64,000 nt of DNA from assembly GCA_030525685.1 (NCBI GenBank), contig JAUNEG010000005.1, positions 32,154-96,153 on the forward strand, in the 5' to 3' direction. The notes beneath the pieces were generated by a model, which was not told the origin of the DNA, did no database searches, and saw only the letters and a program-made list of their open reading frames with translations. Shown one piece after another: positions 1 to 7,266 of this stretch. A program made the position numbers and the translations under genes. Source of the stretch: Atopobiaceae bacterium (GTDB taxonomy: Bacteria; Actinomycetota; Coriobacteriia; Coriobacteriales; Atopobiaceae). The first letter of the stretch is position 1. Every line of letters begins with the position of its first letter.

Positions 1-223
1 CCATGCCGACGCGCAGGGTCTTGCCGTCGCCGAGGGTCGCCCCGGCGGCGTCTGCCGCAGGCTCGTCGGCCGCGTCCGCGGCGTCATCGGCGCTCTCCTG
101 CGCGGCGGGACCGCAGCCGGAAAGGACCATCACGCCCCCCATGCCCGCCACGAGGCTCGAGAGCTTCAGGAAGTCGCGGCGAGAGACTCTGTCAGATACA
201 AGAACGTGCGGGGTGGCCTTCAT
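1..223 (-). CDS. Tat-exported substrate-binding lipoprotein, N-terminal part (runs off window edge)
   Basis: Only the first 74 codons lie in the window. The start ATG is at 221-223 and is preceded by a clear AAAGGAA ribosome-binding site. The protein begins with a twin-arginine signal (SRRDFLK near residue 14), a hydrophobic stretch and a lipobox ending LSGC, so it should be exported folded and lipid-anchored outside the cell. After the Cys comes a low-complexity Ala/Asp/Glu linker and then TLRVGM, which resembles the first strand of extracellular solute-binding proteins of ABC transporters. Family and substrate cannot be settled from this fragment. It faces away from the tsaD block and is a separate transcription unit. 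Confidence 0.75.
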   Translation of the reverse strand, partial: MKATPHVLVSDRVSRRDFLKLSSLVAGMGGVMVLSGCGPAAQESADDAADAADEPAADAAGATLGDGKTLRVGM

Positions 224-411
224 GGTGGTTCCTTTCCCTTTGTGGTAATCCCCTTCCGCGCGACGCAACCGGAGGGGACCCATTCCCCTCCCCCTTGCAA
301 CCTAATGCGAGAAAGTTACGCGCACGTGGGCAGAATACCCCGGGACGAGAAGAACCGCGAGCTGATACCATCGTGGGAAACACCGCCGTAACGGGTGGGC
401 GTGCGACCAGG

Positions 412-522
412 CTTCCCGTGGAGAACGTCGCGGCTCGGACGGGCTTTGCGGGCCCAAGCCACTTTGGGAAGCTCTTCCGCGAGCGAACGGGCCTCTCGCC
501 CCGCGCCTATCGCACCGAAAAA
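412..522 (+). pseudogene. Remnant of AraC-family regulator (C-terminal HTH only)
   Basis: A 37-codon stretch on the plus strand reads as the second helix-turn-helix of an AraC-family regulator. It contains VENVAARTGF and then HFGKLFRERTGLSPRAYR, the classic family signature. Nothing resembling the rest of the DNA-binding or effector domain is found upstream in any frame, and no start codon with a ribosome site precedes it. It is most likely the surviving 3' end of a deleted regulator gene. The interval 224-411 shows no gene. Confidence 0.7.
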
Positions 523-552
523 TGCTTCAAGAGGGGTCTGTCCCCTTTTGAA
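516..552 (-). terminator. Rho-independent terminator of tsaB-rimI-tsaD
   Basis: Directly after the tsaD stop codon, the minus-strand transcript can form a near-perfect hairpin. The arms are 526-536 and 542-552, with one internal mismatch and a 5-nt loop at 537-541. A short U-run follows (complement of 517-521). The hairpin core is a GGGG/CCCC pair around an ACAGA loop. Confidence 0.75.
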
Positions 553-2991
553 TCACTCCCAGGTGGGAGGGACCGGGGCGTCGGGGGTGGCCCAGGTGCC
601 CAGGGCGGCGTTGGGATCGGCATCCAGCGTAGACGGCGAGAAGGACCCGGCGCTGTAGCTCCTCAGGGCCGCGATGCCGATCATCGCCGCGTTGTCGCCG
701 CAGGCGCGCATGGGCGGCACGGTCACGCGCACGCCGCGCTTCTCGAGCGCTTTCTTGTACGCCGCGCGCAGGCCCGGGTTGGCCGCCACGCCGCCGCCGA
801 CGCAGAAGTCGGAGACGCCGGTCTCCTCCACCGCGGTCACGGCCTTGGCCACCTGCACGTCGATGACCGCGGCCTCGAAGCTCGCCGCCAGGTCGGGCAG
901 GTTGATCGCGCGGCCGGCGCGGTTCTCGCCCTCGATGTAGGTGATGACGGCCGTCTTGAGGCCGGAGAGGCTGAAGCTGTAGTCCCCGCTGTGCATCATC
1001 GCGCGCGGGAAGTGGATGGCCTTGGGGTTGCCCTGCGCCGAGAGCCTTGAGATCACGGGGCCGCCGGGATAGCCCAGGCCGAGCGCCTTGGCCACCTTGT
1101 CGAAGGCCTCGCCAACCGCGTCATCAATCGTGGCGCCGAGAAGGACGTAGTCGCCCCAGGCGCGCACGTGCACGAGCATGGTGTTGCCGCCGGAGACGAT
1201 GCTCGCCACGAAGGGCGGCTCGAGATCCGGGGTCTCGAAGAGGTTGGCCATGAGGTGGCCCTCGAGGTGATGCGCGGCAATGAGCGGCAGGTCGGCGGCC
1301 GCGCAGAGGCCCTTCGCGAAAGCGACGCCCACCACGAGCGCGCCCACGAGGCCCGGGCCCGCCGTCACGCCCACGGCCGCGAGGTCGGACGGGGCCAGCG
1401 TGTCCACGCCGAAGCGCTCGCCGGCGCGCGCGAGCGTCTCCTCGAAGACGCCGACGATGGCCTCGGTGTGCTTGCGGGAGGCGATCTCGGGCACCACGCC
1501 GCCGAAGCGCGCGTGGAAGTCGATCTGCGTGGCCACGACGCTCGCGCACACCACGCCGTGGGAGTCGGTCACGGCCATGGCGGTCTCGTCGCAGGAGGAC
1601 TCGATCGTAAGGATGAGCGGGCCGGCGGCCGCCAGCGCGGCCTCAGCCTCAGGAGTGCGCTCGCCGGGCACGATCGGCCACGGGCGGATGGACGGTGCCG
1701 GCTCGGGACGGCCGGTCGCGATCACGGCGTCCGCAGCCAGCGGCAGCGAGGCGCGCAGGATGAGCGCGTCGTGGCCGGCGCCGTAGTAGCCCGGGCGACG
1801 GCCCTCCTCCACGAGGCCGAGCGCCCCATAGAGGGCGCGGGCCGGCTCGTTCTTCTCGTCCACCTCAAGCGAGATCGTCTGCGCGCCGAGCATCTGCGCG
1901 TCGTAGGCAACGCGGGCGACGAGGCGCGTGGCAATGCCCTCGCGCCGACGCGCCGCGTCCACGACGACCTCCTCGACCTCGAAGTCCGCCCCCGCGAGCA
2001 CGCCGCCCGCAAATCCGATGACGGCCCCCTGGTCGTGCGCGACCCACCAGCTGCGGCCGGGCTGGGAGAGCTCCTCGTAGAACATCCTCTCGGTCCACGG
2101 CGTGTGCGCCGCGCCCTCATAGACGGCCGCCTCGAGCGCGGCCACGGCGGCGGCGTCGTTCACCGTCATGGGGCGCAGCTGCAGGTGGATGCCCGCGAGC
2201 GCGTCATCGACGCCGGTGAGCTCCACGGACGCCGGCTTCTTGAGGCCCAGACGCGTGCGCTCCGCCTCCTCGGCGTCGGAGAGGCGCGTGTAGATGGGCA
2301 GGACGAGCGCCGGGTCGCCGGGCTGCTCGCCGAAGACGCCGGCCTCGACGGCAGCGCGCAGCAGCCCCTCGCCCGCGGGGTACCACGCCTCCTCGGGCGA
2401 GAAGGACGCGAGGCCCGCGGCCTCGAAGCGCGCACGGTACTTGGCCAGGCCGTTGCCTGTGAGCGTGAGGTCGGCCGCGTCGGCGCGCTCCGCCCATTCG
2501 GCCACGCAGGCGCCGGCCTTGAGAACGGTCTCGGCCGGGAAGGTGCGATGCGCGCTGGCGTCGTCGAGCTCGTAGATGCCGGGATAGACCTCGCCGCGCA
2601 TGGCGTCGCCCGCCACGGCGAGCGTGCCGCGCACGCCGGCGTCCCACGCCGACCACGCCATCGCGTCGAGCGCCGAGGTGCCGAAGAGCGGAATCCCCGC
2701 GCCGCACGCGAGGCCCTTGGCCGTGGCGATGCCGATGCGCACGCCCGTGAACGATCCAGGGCCGCGCCCCACAAGCACGGCATCGAGGTCGGCCATCGCA
2801 AGGCCGGCGTCAGCAAGCGCCCCCTGCACCGTGGTCACGAGCTCCACGTTGGCCTGGCGACGGCACATATGGTCGCGCGCGGCCAGCACCGTCACGGCAC
2901 CGTCGGCGTCCACGCGTCCGACGGCGCAGGCCAGCATGTCCGTGGACGTGTCCAGCGCAAGGATGGTCTTCTCGGCGTTCTTCTCGCTCAT
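553..2991 (-). CDS. tsaBD: TsaB-RimI-TsaD fusion: tRNA t6A37 synthesis and N-terminal acetyltransferase
   Basis: This 812-residue protein joins three enzymes that are usually separate. Residues ~1-230 are TsaB (LALDTSTD start; GRGPGSFTGVRIG motif). Residues ~270-420 are a RimI-type GNAT acetyltransferase (EEVVVD, then RREGIATRL for acetyl-CoA). Residues ~460-812 are TsaD/Gcp (TIESSCDETA; metal site HHLEGH; GGGVAAN near the end). TsaB and TsaD, with TsaE, transfer threonylcarbamoyl to A37 of ANN-decoding tRNAs. RimI acetylates ribosomal protein S18 in other bacteria. tsaE lies 2 kb away on the same strand. The start ATG at 2989-2991 begins MSEKNAEK. No frameshift is seen, so the fusion looks genuine. 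A fused form is known in some Coriobacteriia and other lineages. Confidence 0.95.
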   Translation of the reverse strand: MSEKNAEKTILALDTSTDMLACAVGRVDADGAVTVLAARDHMCRRQANVELVTTVQGALADAGLAMADLDAVLVGRGPGSFTGVRIGIATAKGLACGAGIPLFGTSALDAMAWSAWDAGVRGTLAVAGDAMRGEVYPGIYELDDASAHRTFPAETVLKAGACVAEWAERADAADLTLTGNGLAKYRARFEAAGLASFSPEEAWYPAGEGLLRAAVEAGVFGEQPGDPALVLPIYTRLSDAEEAERTRLGLKKPASVELTGVDDALAGIHLQLRPMTVNDAAAVAALEAAVYEGAAHTPWTERMFYEELSQPGRSWWVAHDQGAVIGFAGGVLAGADFEVEEVVVDAARRREGIATRLVARVAYDAQMLGAQTISLEVDEKNEPARALYGALGLVEEGRRPGYYGAGHDALILRASLPLAADAVIATGRPEPAPSIRPWPIVPGERTPEAEAALAAAGPLILTIESSCDETAMAVTDSHGVVCASVVATQIDFHARFGGVVPEIASRKHTEAIVGVFEETLARAGERFGVDTLAPSDLAAVGVTAGPGLVGALVVGVAFAKGLCAAADLPLIAAHHLEGHLMANLFETPDLEPPFVASIVSGGNTMLVHVRAWGDYVLLGATIDDAVGEAFDKVAKALGLGYPGGPVISRLSAQGNPKAIHFPRAMMHSGDYSFSLSGLKTAVITYIEGENRAGRAINLPDLAASFEAAVIDVQVAKAVTAVEETGVSDFCVGGGVAANPGLRAAYKKALEKRGVRVTVPPMRACGDNAAMIGIAALRSYSAGSFSPSTLDADPNAALGTWATPDAPVPPTWE

Positions 2992-3090
2992 TCGCAGCTC
3001 TTCTCGCTCGGAGTTTCAGCCTTTCCAGTGTAGTCAAAACACCCAGCCTCGGCCTCCGTCCGCCCCCCTTCCGGGTGCGACGCCCCCCTC

Positions 3091-3203
3091 TTCCGGATAT
3101 GTACGAAGTTGCACTATTAATACGGTACCTTGCAATCATAAAACCGCGGGTAGGCGGATTGTTGAGAAGAACATCAATTTTGCAACAGTGTACATACCCG
3201 GAA
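3091..3203. repeat. 113-bp MITE-like element with imperfect terminal inverted repeats
   Basis: In the gap between DUF3783 and tsaB there is an AT-richer island bounded by inverted repeats. The left arm at 3091-3113 starts TTCCGGATATGTAC and the right arm at 3181-3203 ends GTACATACCCGGAA; about 19 of 23 positions pair. The interior has no convincing gene. Its composition contrasts with the GC-rich flanks. The hairpin-like layout and small size fit a miniature inverted-repeat element or a structured regulatory region. The rest of 2992-3252 holds nothing recognisable. Confidence 0.5.
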
Positions 3204-3252
3204 AGAGGGAGCGGCAACCGAGGGGAGGTCGCACCGAAGGAGGACCTCGGCC

Positions 3253-3684
3253 CTACGCGTTGGCGGCATGCTCGGCGGCGACCGCCTCGATGAGCTGTGC
3301 GAGCGGCCAAGCACGGTTGGCCTTGGTGAGCAGGGCCTTGGGGCCCACCACGCACCCCGCCTCGCGCGAGCGGGCGAGAAACTCGTTCACCTGCGCGTCG
3401 GTAAGACCGCAGAGCAGCACGAACTCCCCCGCCGCGGGCTCCGGGCCCGCATACGGCACGGGCGCCGGTCGGAACCCCGGCAGCCGGGCGAACGCGCCCA
3501 CGGCGTCTCCCAGCCGCTCATACCCGGCCGTGCGCGCCACCACGCCCATATCCTTCAGCACCGCCCGGACCGCCGCGCCCTTCTCGGAAGAGGGGTCAAG
3601 CCCCCAGAGCACCGCGCACGGCGCGGGCCCCGAGGGCTTGACCTTCTTCGATCCGACGGCCTTCTTCCTAGGCCTGCCAGCCAT
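3253..3684 (-). CDS. DUF3783 domain protein
   Basis: This is a 143-residue soluble protein. A basic N-terminus ([14 protein letters not shown]) is followed by a domain matching DUF3783: FVLLCGLTDAQVNEFL, then KALLTKANRAWPLAQLIEAV at the C-terminus. Function is unknown. The start codon overlaps the stop codon of the rubrerythrin gene by one base, so it is translationally coupled to it and sits last in a Fur-rubrerythrin-DUF3783 operon. That placement hints at a role in redox or metal homeostasis, but nothing in the sequence shows a catalytic motif. Confidence 0.8.
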   Translation of the reverse strand: MAGRPRKKAVGSKKVKPSGPAPCAVLWGLDPSSEKGAAVRAVLKDMGVVARTAGYERLGDAVGAFARLPGFRPAPVPYAGPEPAAGEFVLLCGLTDAQVNEFLARSREAGCVVGPKALLTKANRAWPLAQLIEAVAAEHAANA

Positions 3685-4271
3685 TAGCCGAAGTAGCGCT
3701 CGAGCAGGCCCTTGAGAGCCTTGCCGTGACGGGCCTCGTCGCGCGCCATCTCGTGGACGGTGTCGTGGATGGCGTCGAGGTTGTTCTTCTTGGCGCAGGT
3801 GGCGAGCTCGACCTTGCCCTGCGTGGCGCCGAACTCGCAGTCGACGCGCCAGGCGAGGTTGGACTTGGTGTCAGCCTTCATGTTGGGCTCGAGCTCCTCG
3901 CCGAGCAGCTCGGCGAACTTGGAGGCGTGCTCGGCCTCCTCGTAGGCGGCCTTCTCCCAGTAGAGGCCGATCTCGGGGTAGCCCTCGCGGTGCGCGATGC
4001 GCGCCATGCAGAGGTACATGCCGACCTCGGAGCACTCGCCGGTGAAGTTGGCCTTGAGCTGCTCGAGGATGTAGGCCTTGTCCTCGTCGGAGATGTCGGG
4101 GTTGTCCTTGACGGTCTTGGCGTAGATGCCGTACTCGTGCTCGGCGGCGAGCTTGAGCTCCCCCTCGACCTTCTCGAACCGGCTGGCCGGAGCGTGGCAG
4201 ACCGGGCACTCCGCCGGCGGCTCGGCGCCCTCGTAAATGTAGCCGCAGACCTTGCAGACCCACTTGTCCAT
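3684..4271 (-). CDS. rbr: Rubrerythrin-type peroxidase, rubredoxin domain first (reverse rubrerythrin)
   Basis: This 195-residue cytoplasmic iron protein reduces hydrogen peroxide in anaerobes. Residues 1-~40 form a rubredoxin-like domain with two CxxC pairs ([10 protein letters not shown] and CPVCHAP) for one Fe(SCys)4 centre. The remainder is a ferritin-like four-helix domain with the expected carboxylate/His ligands ([28 protein letters not shown]) for a diiron site. The order, rubredoxin before ferritin-like, is that of reverse rubrerythrins. It lies between a Fur-family regulator and DUF3783 and is probably controlled by the regulator. A good ribosome site (AAGGAGG) precedes the ATG at 4271. 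Confidence 0.93.
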   Translation of the reverse strand: MDKWVCKVCGYIYEGAEPPAECPVCHAPASRFEKVEGELKLAAEHEYGIYAKTVKDNPDISDEDKAYILEQLKANFTGECSEVGMYLCMARIAHREGYPEIGLYWEKAAYEEAEHASKFAELLGEELEPNMKADTKSNLAWRVDCEFGATQGKVELATCAKKNNLDAIHDTVHEMARDEARHGKALKGLLERYFG

Positions 4272-4346
4272 CGTGAAACCTCCTTGTTGTTTCGTCGGCG
4301 GAGCCGCGGCCCCGCCCCTCTCCTATGCACACGGCCAGGCTCCCGC

Positions 4347-4745
4347 CTAGGCCGAAGATGCCTCGCATGCCTGGCATGCGGGACACACGCCGTCGAACTG
4401 CAGCGTGTGACCGGTTATGCGATAGCCCGACGCGCCCGACGCGGCGTCGTCGACGCCGTCGAGCACGGGGACCATCACGTCGTCCACGCGGCCGCAGCGG
4501 GTGCAGCGCACGTGGTAGTGCTCGAACGCGCGGTGGTCGAAGCGGTCCGCCCCGTTGTTGATGCGCACGCGCCCGATCTGGCCCTCGTCGGCGAGCAGGC
4601 TCAGCGTGCGGTAGACGGTCGCACGACCGATGCCGGGATGCTCCTCGCGGACGGCCTCGTAGACCTCGTCGGCGGTGGGATGGTTGGCGAGGCGCCGCAG
4701 CTCCTCTGCGATGATCTGGCGCTGGACGGTGTTTCTCGTCGGCAT
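4347..4745 (-). CDS. Fur-family metalloregulator, probably PerR-like
   Basis: This 132-residue protein has an N-terminal winged helix (NTVQRQIIAEELRRL; TADEVYEAV; GRATVYRTLSLL) and a C-terminal dimerisation domain. Two CxxC pairs (HVRCTRCGRV; GVCPACQA) bind structural zinc. The immediate downstream gene is a peroxide-reducing rubrerythrin, and its own promoter carries a Fur-type palindrome. The likely role is therefore peroxide or iron sensing with autoregulation. Family members are hard to separate by sequence alone, so PerR against Fur is inference from context. Confidence 0.9.
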   Translation of the reverse strand: MPTRNTVQRQIIAEELRRLANHPTADEVYEAVREEHPGIGRATVYRTLSLLADEGQIGRVRINNGADRFDHRAFEHYHVRCTRCGRVDDVMVPVLDGVDDAASGASGYRITGHTLQFDGVCPACQACEASSA

Positions 4746-4778
4746 GTCCCGCCTCCCCTCTCGGCCTACGAGAAGGAT

Positions 4779-4807
4779 AGCATATTGAGACTAAATCTCA
4801 CAAAGAA
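4779..4807 (-). promoter_or_regulatory. Promoter of the fur-rbr operon with palindromic operator in the spacer
   Basis: On the minus strand a -35-like TTCTTT (4802-4807) and a -10-like TATGCT (4779-4784) are exactly 17 bp apart. The spacer contains the perfect inverted repeat TGAGA-N5-TCTCA (4786-4800). Its position between the two promoter elements is typical of a repressor site, most simply for the Fur-family protein encoded just downstream. Confidence 0.65.
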
Positions 4808-4938
4808 AATTCCCGGCGGTCTCGTTGACGGGTTTTGCGGTCCGCCGACGCCGATTCATGGGCATAAGGCGAAAAAGTCGTCACCCGCGGCAACGCCAAA
4901 GCCTCGCCAGGGGGCGAGAAGGGCCACTGCCCGCCGCG

Positions 4939-5418
4939 TCACAGTGCGGAGAGCAGCCCCTCGCCGCGCACGTCGTGCGCGACCAGCCGGACCTCACGCG
5001 GGGGTTCCTCCCCGGGCTCGGCCTCGTCATCCAGGCGTGTCACGAAGACGTCCACGCGCGCGTCGCCGATCTCGTCGGCGAACTGCTCGCCCCACTCGAT
5101 GACGCAGACGCCGTCGGCGCCGAGCACGTCGAAGATGCCCGTGTCCTCCAGCTGCTCGGCGTCGTCGAGCCGATAGAGGTCAAAGTGGCAGAGCGGCATC
5201 TCCGCCCCCTCGTAGACCATCTCGATCGTGAACGTGGGGCTCGTGACGTCACCCCTCACGCCCATGCCCGCGGCGATGCCCTTGGTAAGCTGGGTCTTGC
5301 CGGCGCCGAGATCGCCGGTCAGGACGAGCACGTCGCCTGCGCGCAGGGTCTCCCCCAGGCGCTCGCCCAGCGCGATGGTCTCCTCGCGCGACACGGTCCG
5401 GAAGCTCTTCTCGCTCAT
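4939..5418 (-). CDS. tsaE: TsaE, ATPase of tRNA t6A synthesis
   Basis: This 159-residue P-loop protein drives the TsaB-TsaD cycle that makes t6A37 in tRNA. The Walker A motif is GDLGAGKTQLTKG. It is followed by the family segment VTSPTFTIEMVYEG and the Walker B-like HFDLYRL. The chosen start (ATG at 5416-5418, MSEKSFRT) overlaps the stop codon of the uracil-DNA glycosylase gene (ATGA), showing translational coupling. A longer upstream reading frame exists but only shadows that gene. It closes the co-directional run that begins at glmM. The next ~120 bp hold only a weak stem-loop. Confidence 0.95.
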   Translation of the reverse strand: MSEKSFRTVSREETIALGERLGETLRAGDVLVLTGDLGAGKTQLTKGIAAGMGVRGDVTSPTFTIEMVYEGAEMPLCHFDLYRLDDAEQLEDTGIFDVLGADGVCVIEWGEQFADEIGDARVDVFVTRLDDEAEPGEEPPREVRLVAHDVRGEGLLSAL

Positions 5419-6029
5419 CGCGCCTCCCCCGCCGGGTGCTCGGCGAGCCAGGTGCCCACCATCCGCAGGTCGTCCTCGAGCAGCGGCTGCCACTCGGAGT
5501 GGTAGATGCAGGCGGCCGGGTGGAACGTCGGGCACACCACGAAGTGGCCCGTCTGGTGAAGGCGGCCGCGCAGCGACGTCACGCCCGCGCTCGTCCTCAG
5601 CACGAACTGCGACGCGAAGTTGCCCAGGCACACGATCACGTCCGGCCAGATCGAGCGGATCTGCTCGCGCAGGAACGGGGCGCACGCCTCGATCTCCTCG
5701 GGCTTGGGGTTGCGGTTTCCGGGCGGTCGGCACTTGACCACGTTTGCGATGTAGATCTCGTCACGCGTGAGGCCGGCGCAGCCGAGAAGCGCGTCCAGCT
5801 TGTGGCCGGCGGCGCCGACGAAGGGCTCGCCCTGCAGGTCCTCGTTGCGGCCGGGGCCCTCGCCGATGAACATCACCCGCGCATGGGGGTTGCCCACACC
5901 GAAGACCAGGTTCGTGCGCGTGGCGCCCAGCGGGCAGAGCTGGCAGTTGCCCATGAGGTCGCGAATCTCCTGAAGCGAGACCTCGCGCGGCCCCTGGTGC
6001 TCGTGGCCAGGAATGCGCATGACGGACAT
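5415..6029 (-). CDS. udgA: Family 4 (Fe-S) uracil-DNA glycosylase
   Basis: This protein of about 204 residues removes uracil from DNA. Motif A reads [17 protein letters not shown] and motif B is [15 protein letters not shown] lies between. Cysteines for the [4Fe-4S] cluster are visible at CQLCPLG near the N-terminus and further along ([18 protein letters not shown]). The start was placed at MSVMRIPGH, where an AGAAGGGGG ribosome site stands at good spacing. A further in-frame upstream start would overlap alr and lacks family similarity. It overlaps tsaE by 4 nt. Confidence 0.92.
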   Translation of the reverse strand: MSVMRIPGHEHQGPREVSLQEIRDLMGNCQLCPLGATRTNLVFGVGNPHARVMFIGEGPGRNEDLQGEPFVGAAGHKLDALLGCAGLTRDEIYIANVVKCRPPGNRNPKPEEIEACAPFLREQIRSIWPDVIVCLGNFASQFVLRTSAGVTSLRGRLHQTGHFVVCPTFHPAACIYHSEWQPLLEDDLRMVGTWLAEHPAGEAR

Positions 6030-6075
6030 GAGGTCGAGCCCCCTTCTCTCGGCGGCGGTCCTGCCGCCGGCGCGG

Positions 6076-7236
6076 CTAGGTGTAGATCTTCTCAAGACGC
6101 ATCCCAAAGTCGCACACTACCTCGTAGTTGATGGTGTTCCTCAGCCCCGCCATCTCCTCGGCCGTGATGTGCTCGTCGTCGTCCGCCCCGATCAGGGTCA
6201 CCACGTCGCCATACTCGACGGGGCGCGTGGGACGGTAGGAGCGGGCACCGTTGACGTCCACGGCGAACATGAGCTGGTCCATGCAGATGTTGCCCACCTG
6301 GCGGCAGCGTACGCCGCCGACCAGCACGTCCATCTGGTTGGAGAGCTCGCGGGCGAGGCCGTCCGCGTAGCCGATGGGAACCGTGGCGACCTGGATGTTG
6401 CGACGGGGGACCCGCCAGGTGAGGCCGTAGCCCACGCCGTCCCCGACGTTGGGGTAGATGACGCGCACCACGCGACCGCGCACGCTCATGACCGGCTCGA
6501 GGTCGATGCACCCGTGCGTGGTGTCGGCGGGGTGCAGGCCGTAGAGCCCCACGCCGACGCGGCACATGTCGAAGTGGCACTCGGGGTGAAGGATGGTGCC
6601 CGGGGTGTTGTCGCAGTGCACGAGCCCCGTGTCCAGGCCGGCGCCACGCAGCGCCTCGACCGTCTCGCGGAAGCGGTTGAGCTGCAGGGCGAAGTCCCAG
6701 TCGTCGGGGACATCGGCGGTCGCGAAGTGCGTGAAGGTGCCCGCGCACTCGAGGCCGCGGTGGAAGTCGATCGTGCGGCGCAGCTCGACGGCGTCGGCGC
6801 GACGGACGCCGATCCGGGTCATGCCCGTGTCCACGGCGAGGTGATAGCGCGCCACGCGACCGGCCGAGGCGGCGGCCTCGCCGAGGGCGAGCGCGAACTC
6901 GGAGGTGTACACGGCGGGCATGAGGTCGTACTCGACGAGCGTCTGGACGCAGGTCGCCGGGGGCTCGGAGAGGATGAGGATGGGCCACTCGATCCCCGCC
7001 TCGCGAAGGGCGACGCCCTCCCTCACGGTGGCGACGGCGAACTGGCTGGCCCCGGCGGCGTGCATGGTCTTGATGCACGGAACGGCCCCGTGGCCGTAGG
7101 CGTCGGCCTTGACCACGCACATCATCTCGACGCCGCGGCCCAGGAGGCGCCTGAACGCCGACGTGTTCCTCCTCAGCGCCGCAAGGTTGACCTCGACCCA
7201 AGCCCAACGGCTCTCGGGTCCCTGAACCCTCTCCAC
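6076..7236 (-). CDS. alr: Alanine racemase
   Basis: This 386-residue PLP enzyme converts L- to D-alanine for peptidoglycan. The PLP lysine is K43 in MCVVKADAYGHG. The second catalytic tyrosine lies in GVGYGLTWRV, and the family segment FDMCRVGVGLYGLHP is present. Fold type III barrel and C-terminal beta domain both appear complete. It lies 30 bp downstream of nnrE/nnrD and 46 bp upstream of udg. The alr-tsaE-acpS-nnr neighbourhood is a common actinobacterial arrangement. Confidence 0.96.
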   Translation of the reverse strand: MERVQGPESRWAWVEVNLAALRRNTSAFRRLLGRGVEMMCVVKADAYGHGAVPCIKTMHAAGASQFAVATVREGVALREAGIEWPILILSEPPATCVQTLVEYDLMPAVYTSEFALALGEAAASAGRVARYHLAVDTGMTRIGVRRADAVELRRTIDFHRGLECAGTFTHFATADVPDDWDFALQLNRFRETVEALRGAGLDTGLVHCDNTPGTILHPECHFDMCRVGVGLYGLHPADTTHGCIDLEPVMSVRGRVVRVIYPNVGDGVGYGLTWRVPRRNIQVATVPIGYADGLARELSNQMDVLVGGVRCRQVGNICMDQLMFAVDVNGARSYRPTRPVEYGDVVTLIGADDDEHITAEEMAGLRNTINYEVVCDFGMRLEKIYT

Positions 7237-7266
7237 GGCTCCACCTTCCTGCGGCCTACGGCCGCG

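Noticed and set aside
1168..3033. Long plus-strand open frame opposite tsaB-rimI-tsaD
   Set aside because: It mirrors the coding strand of a well-supported gene and has no ribosome site or recognisable domain. High GC makes such antisense frames common.
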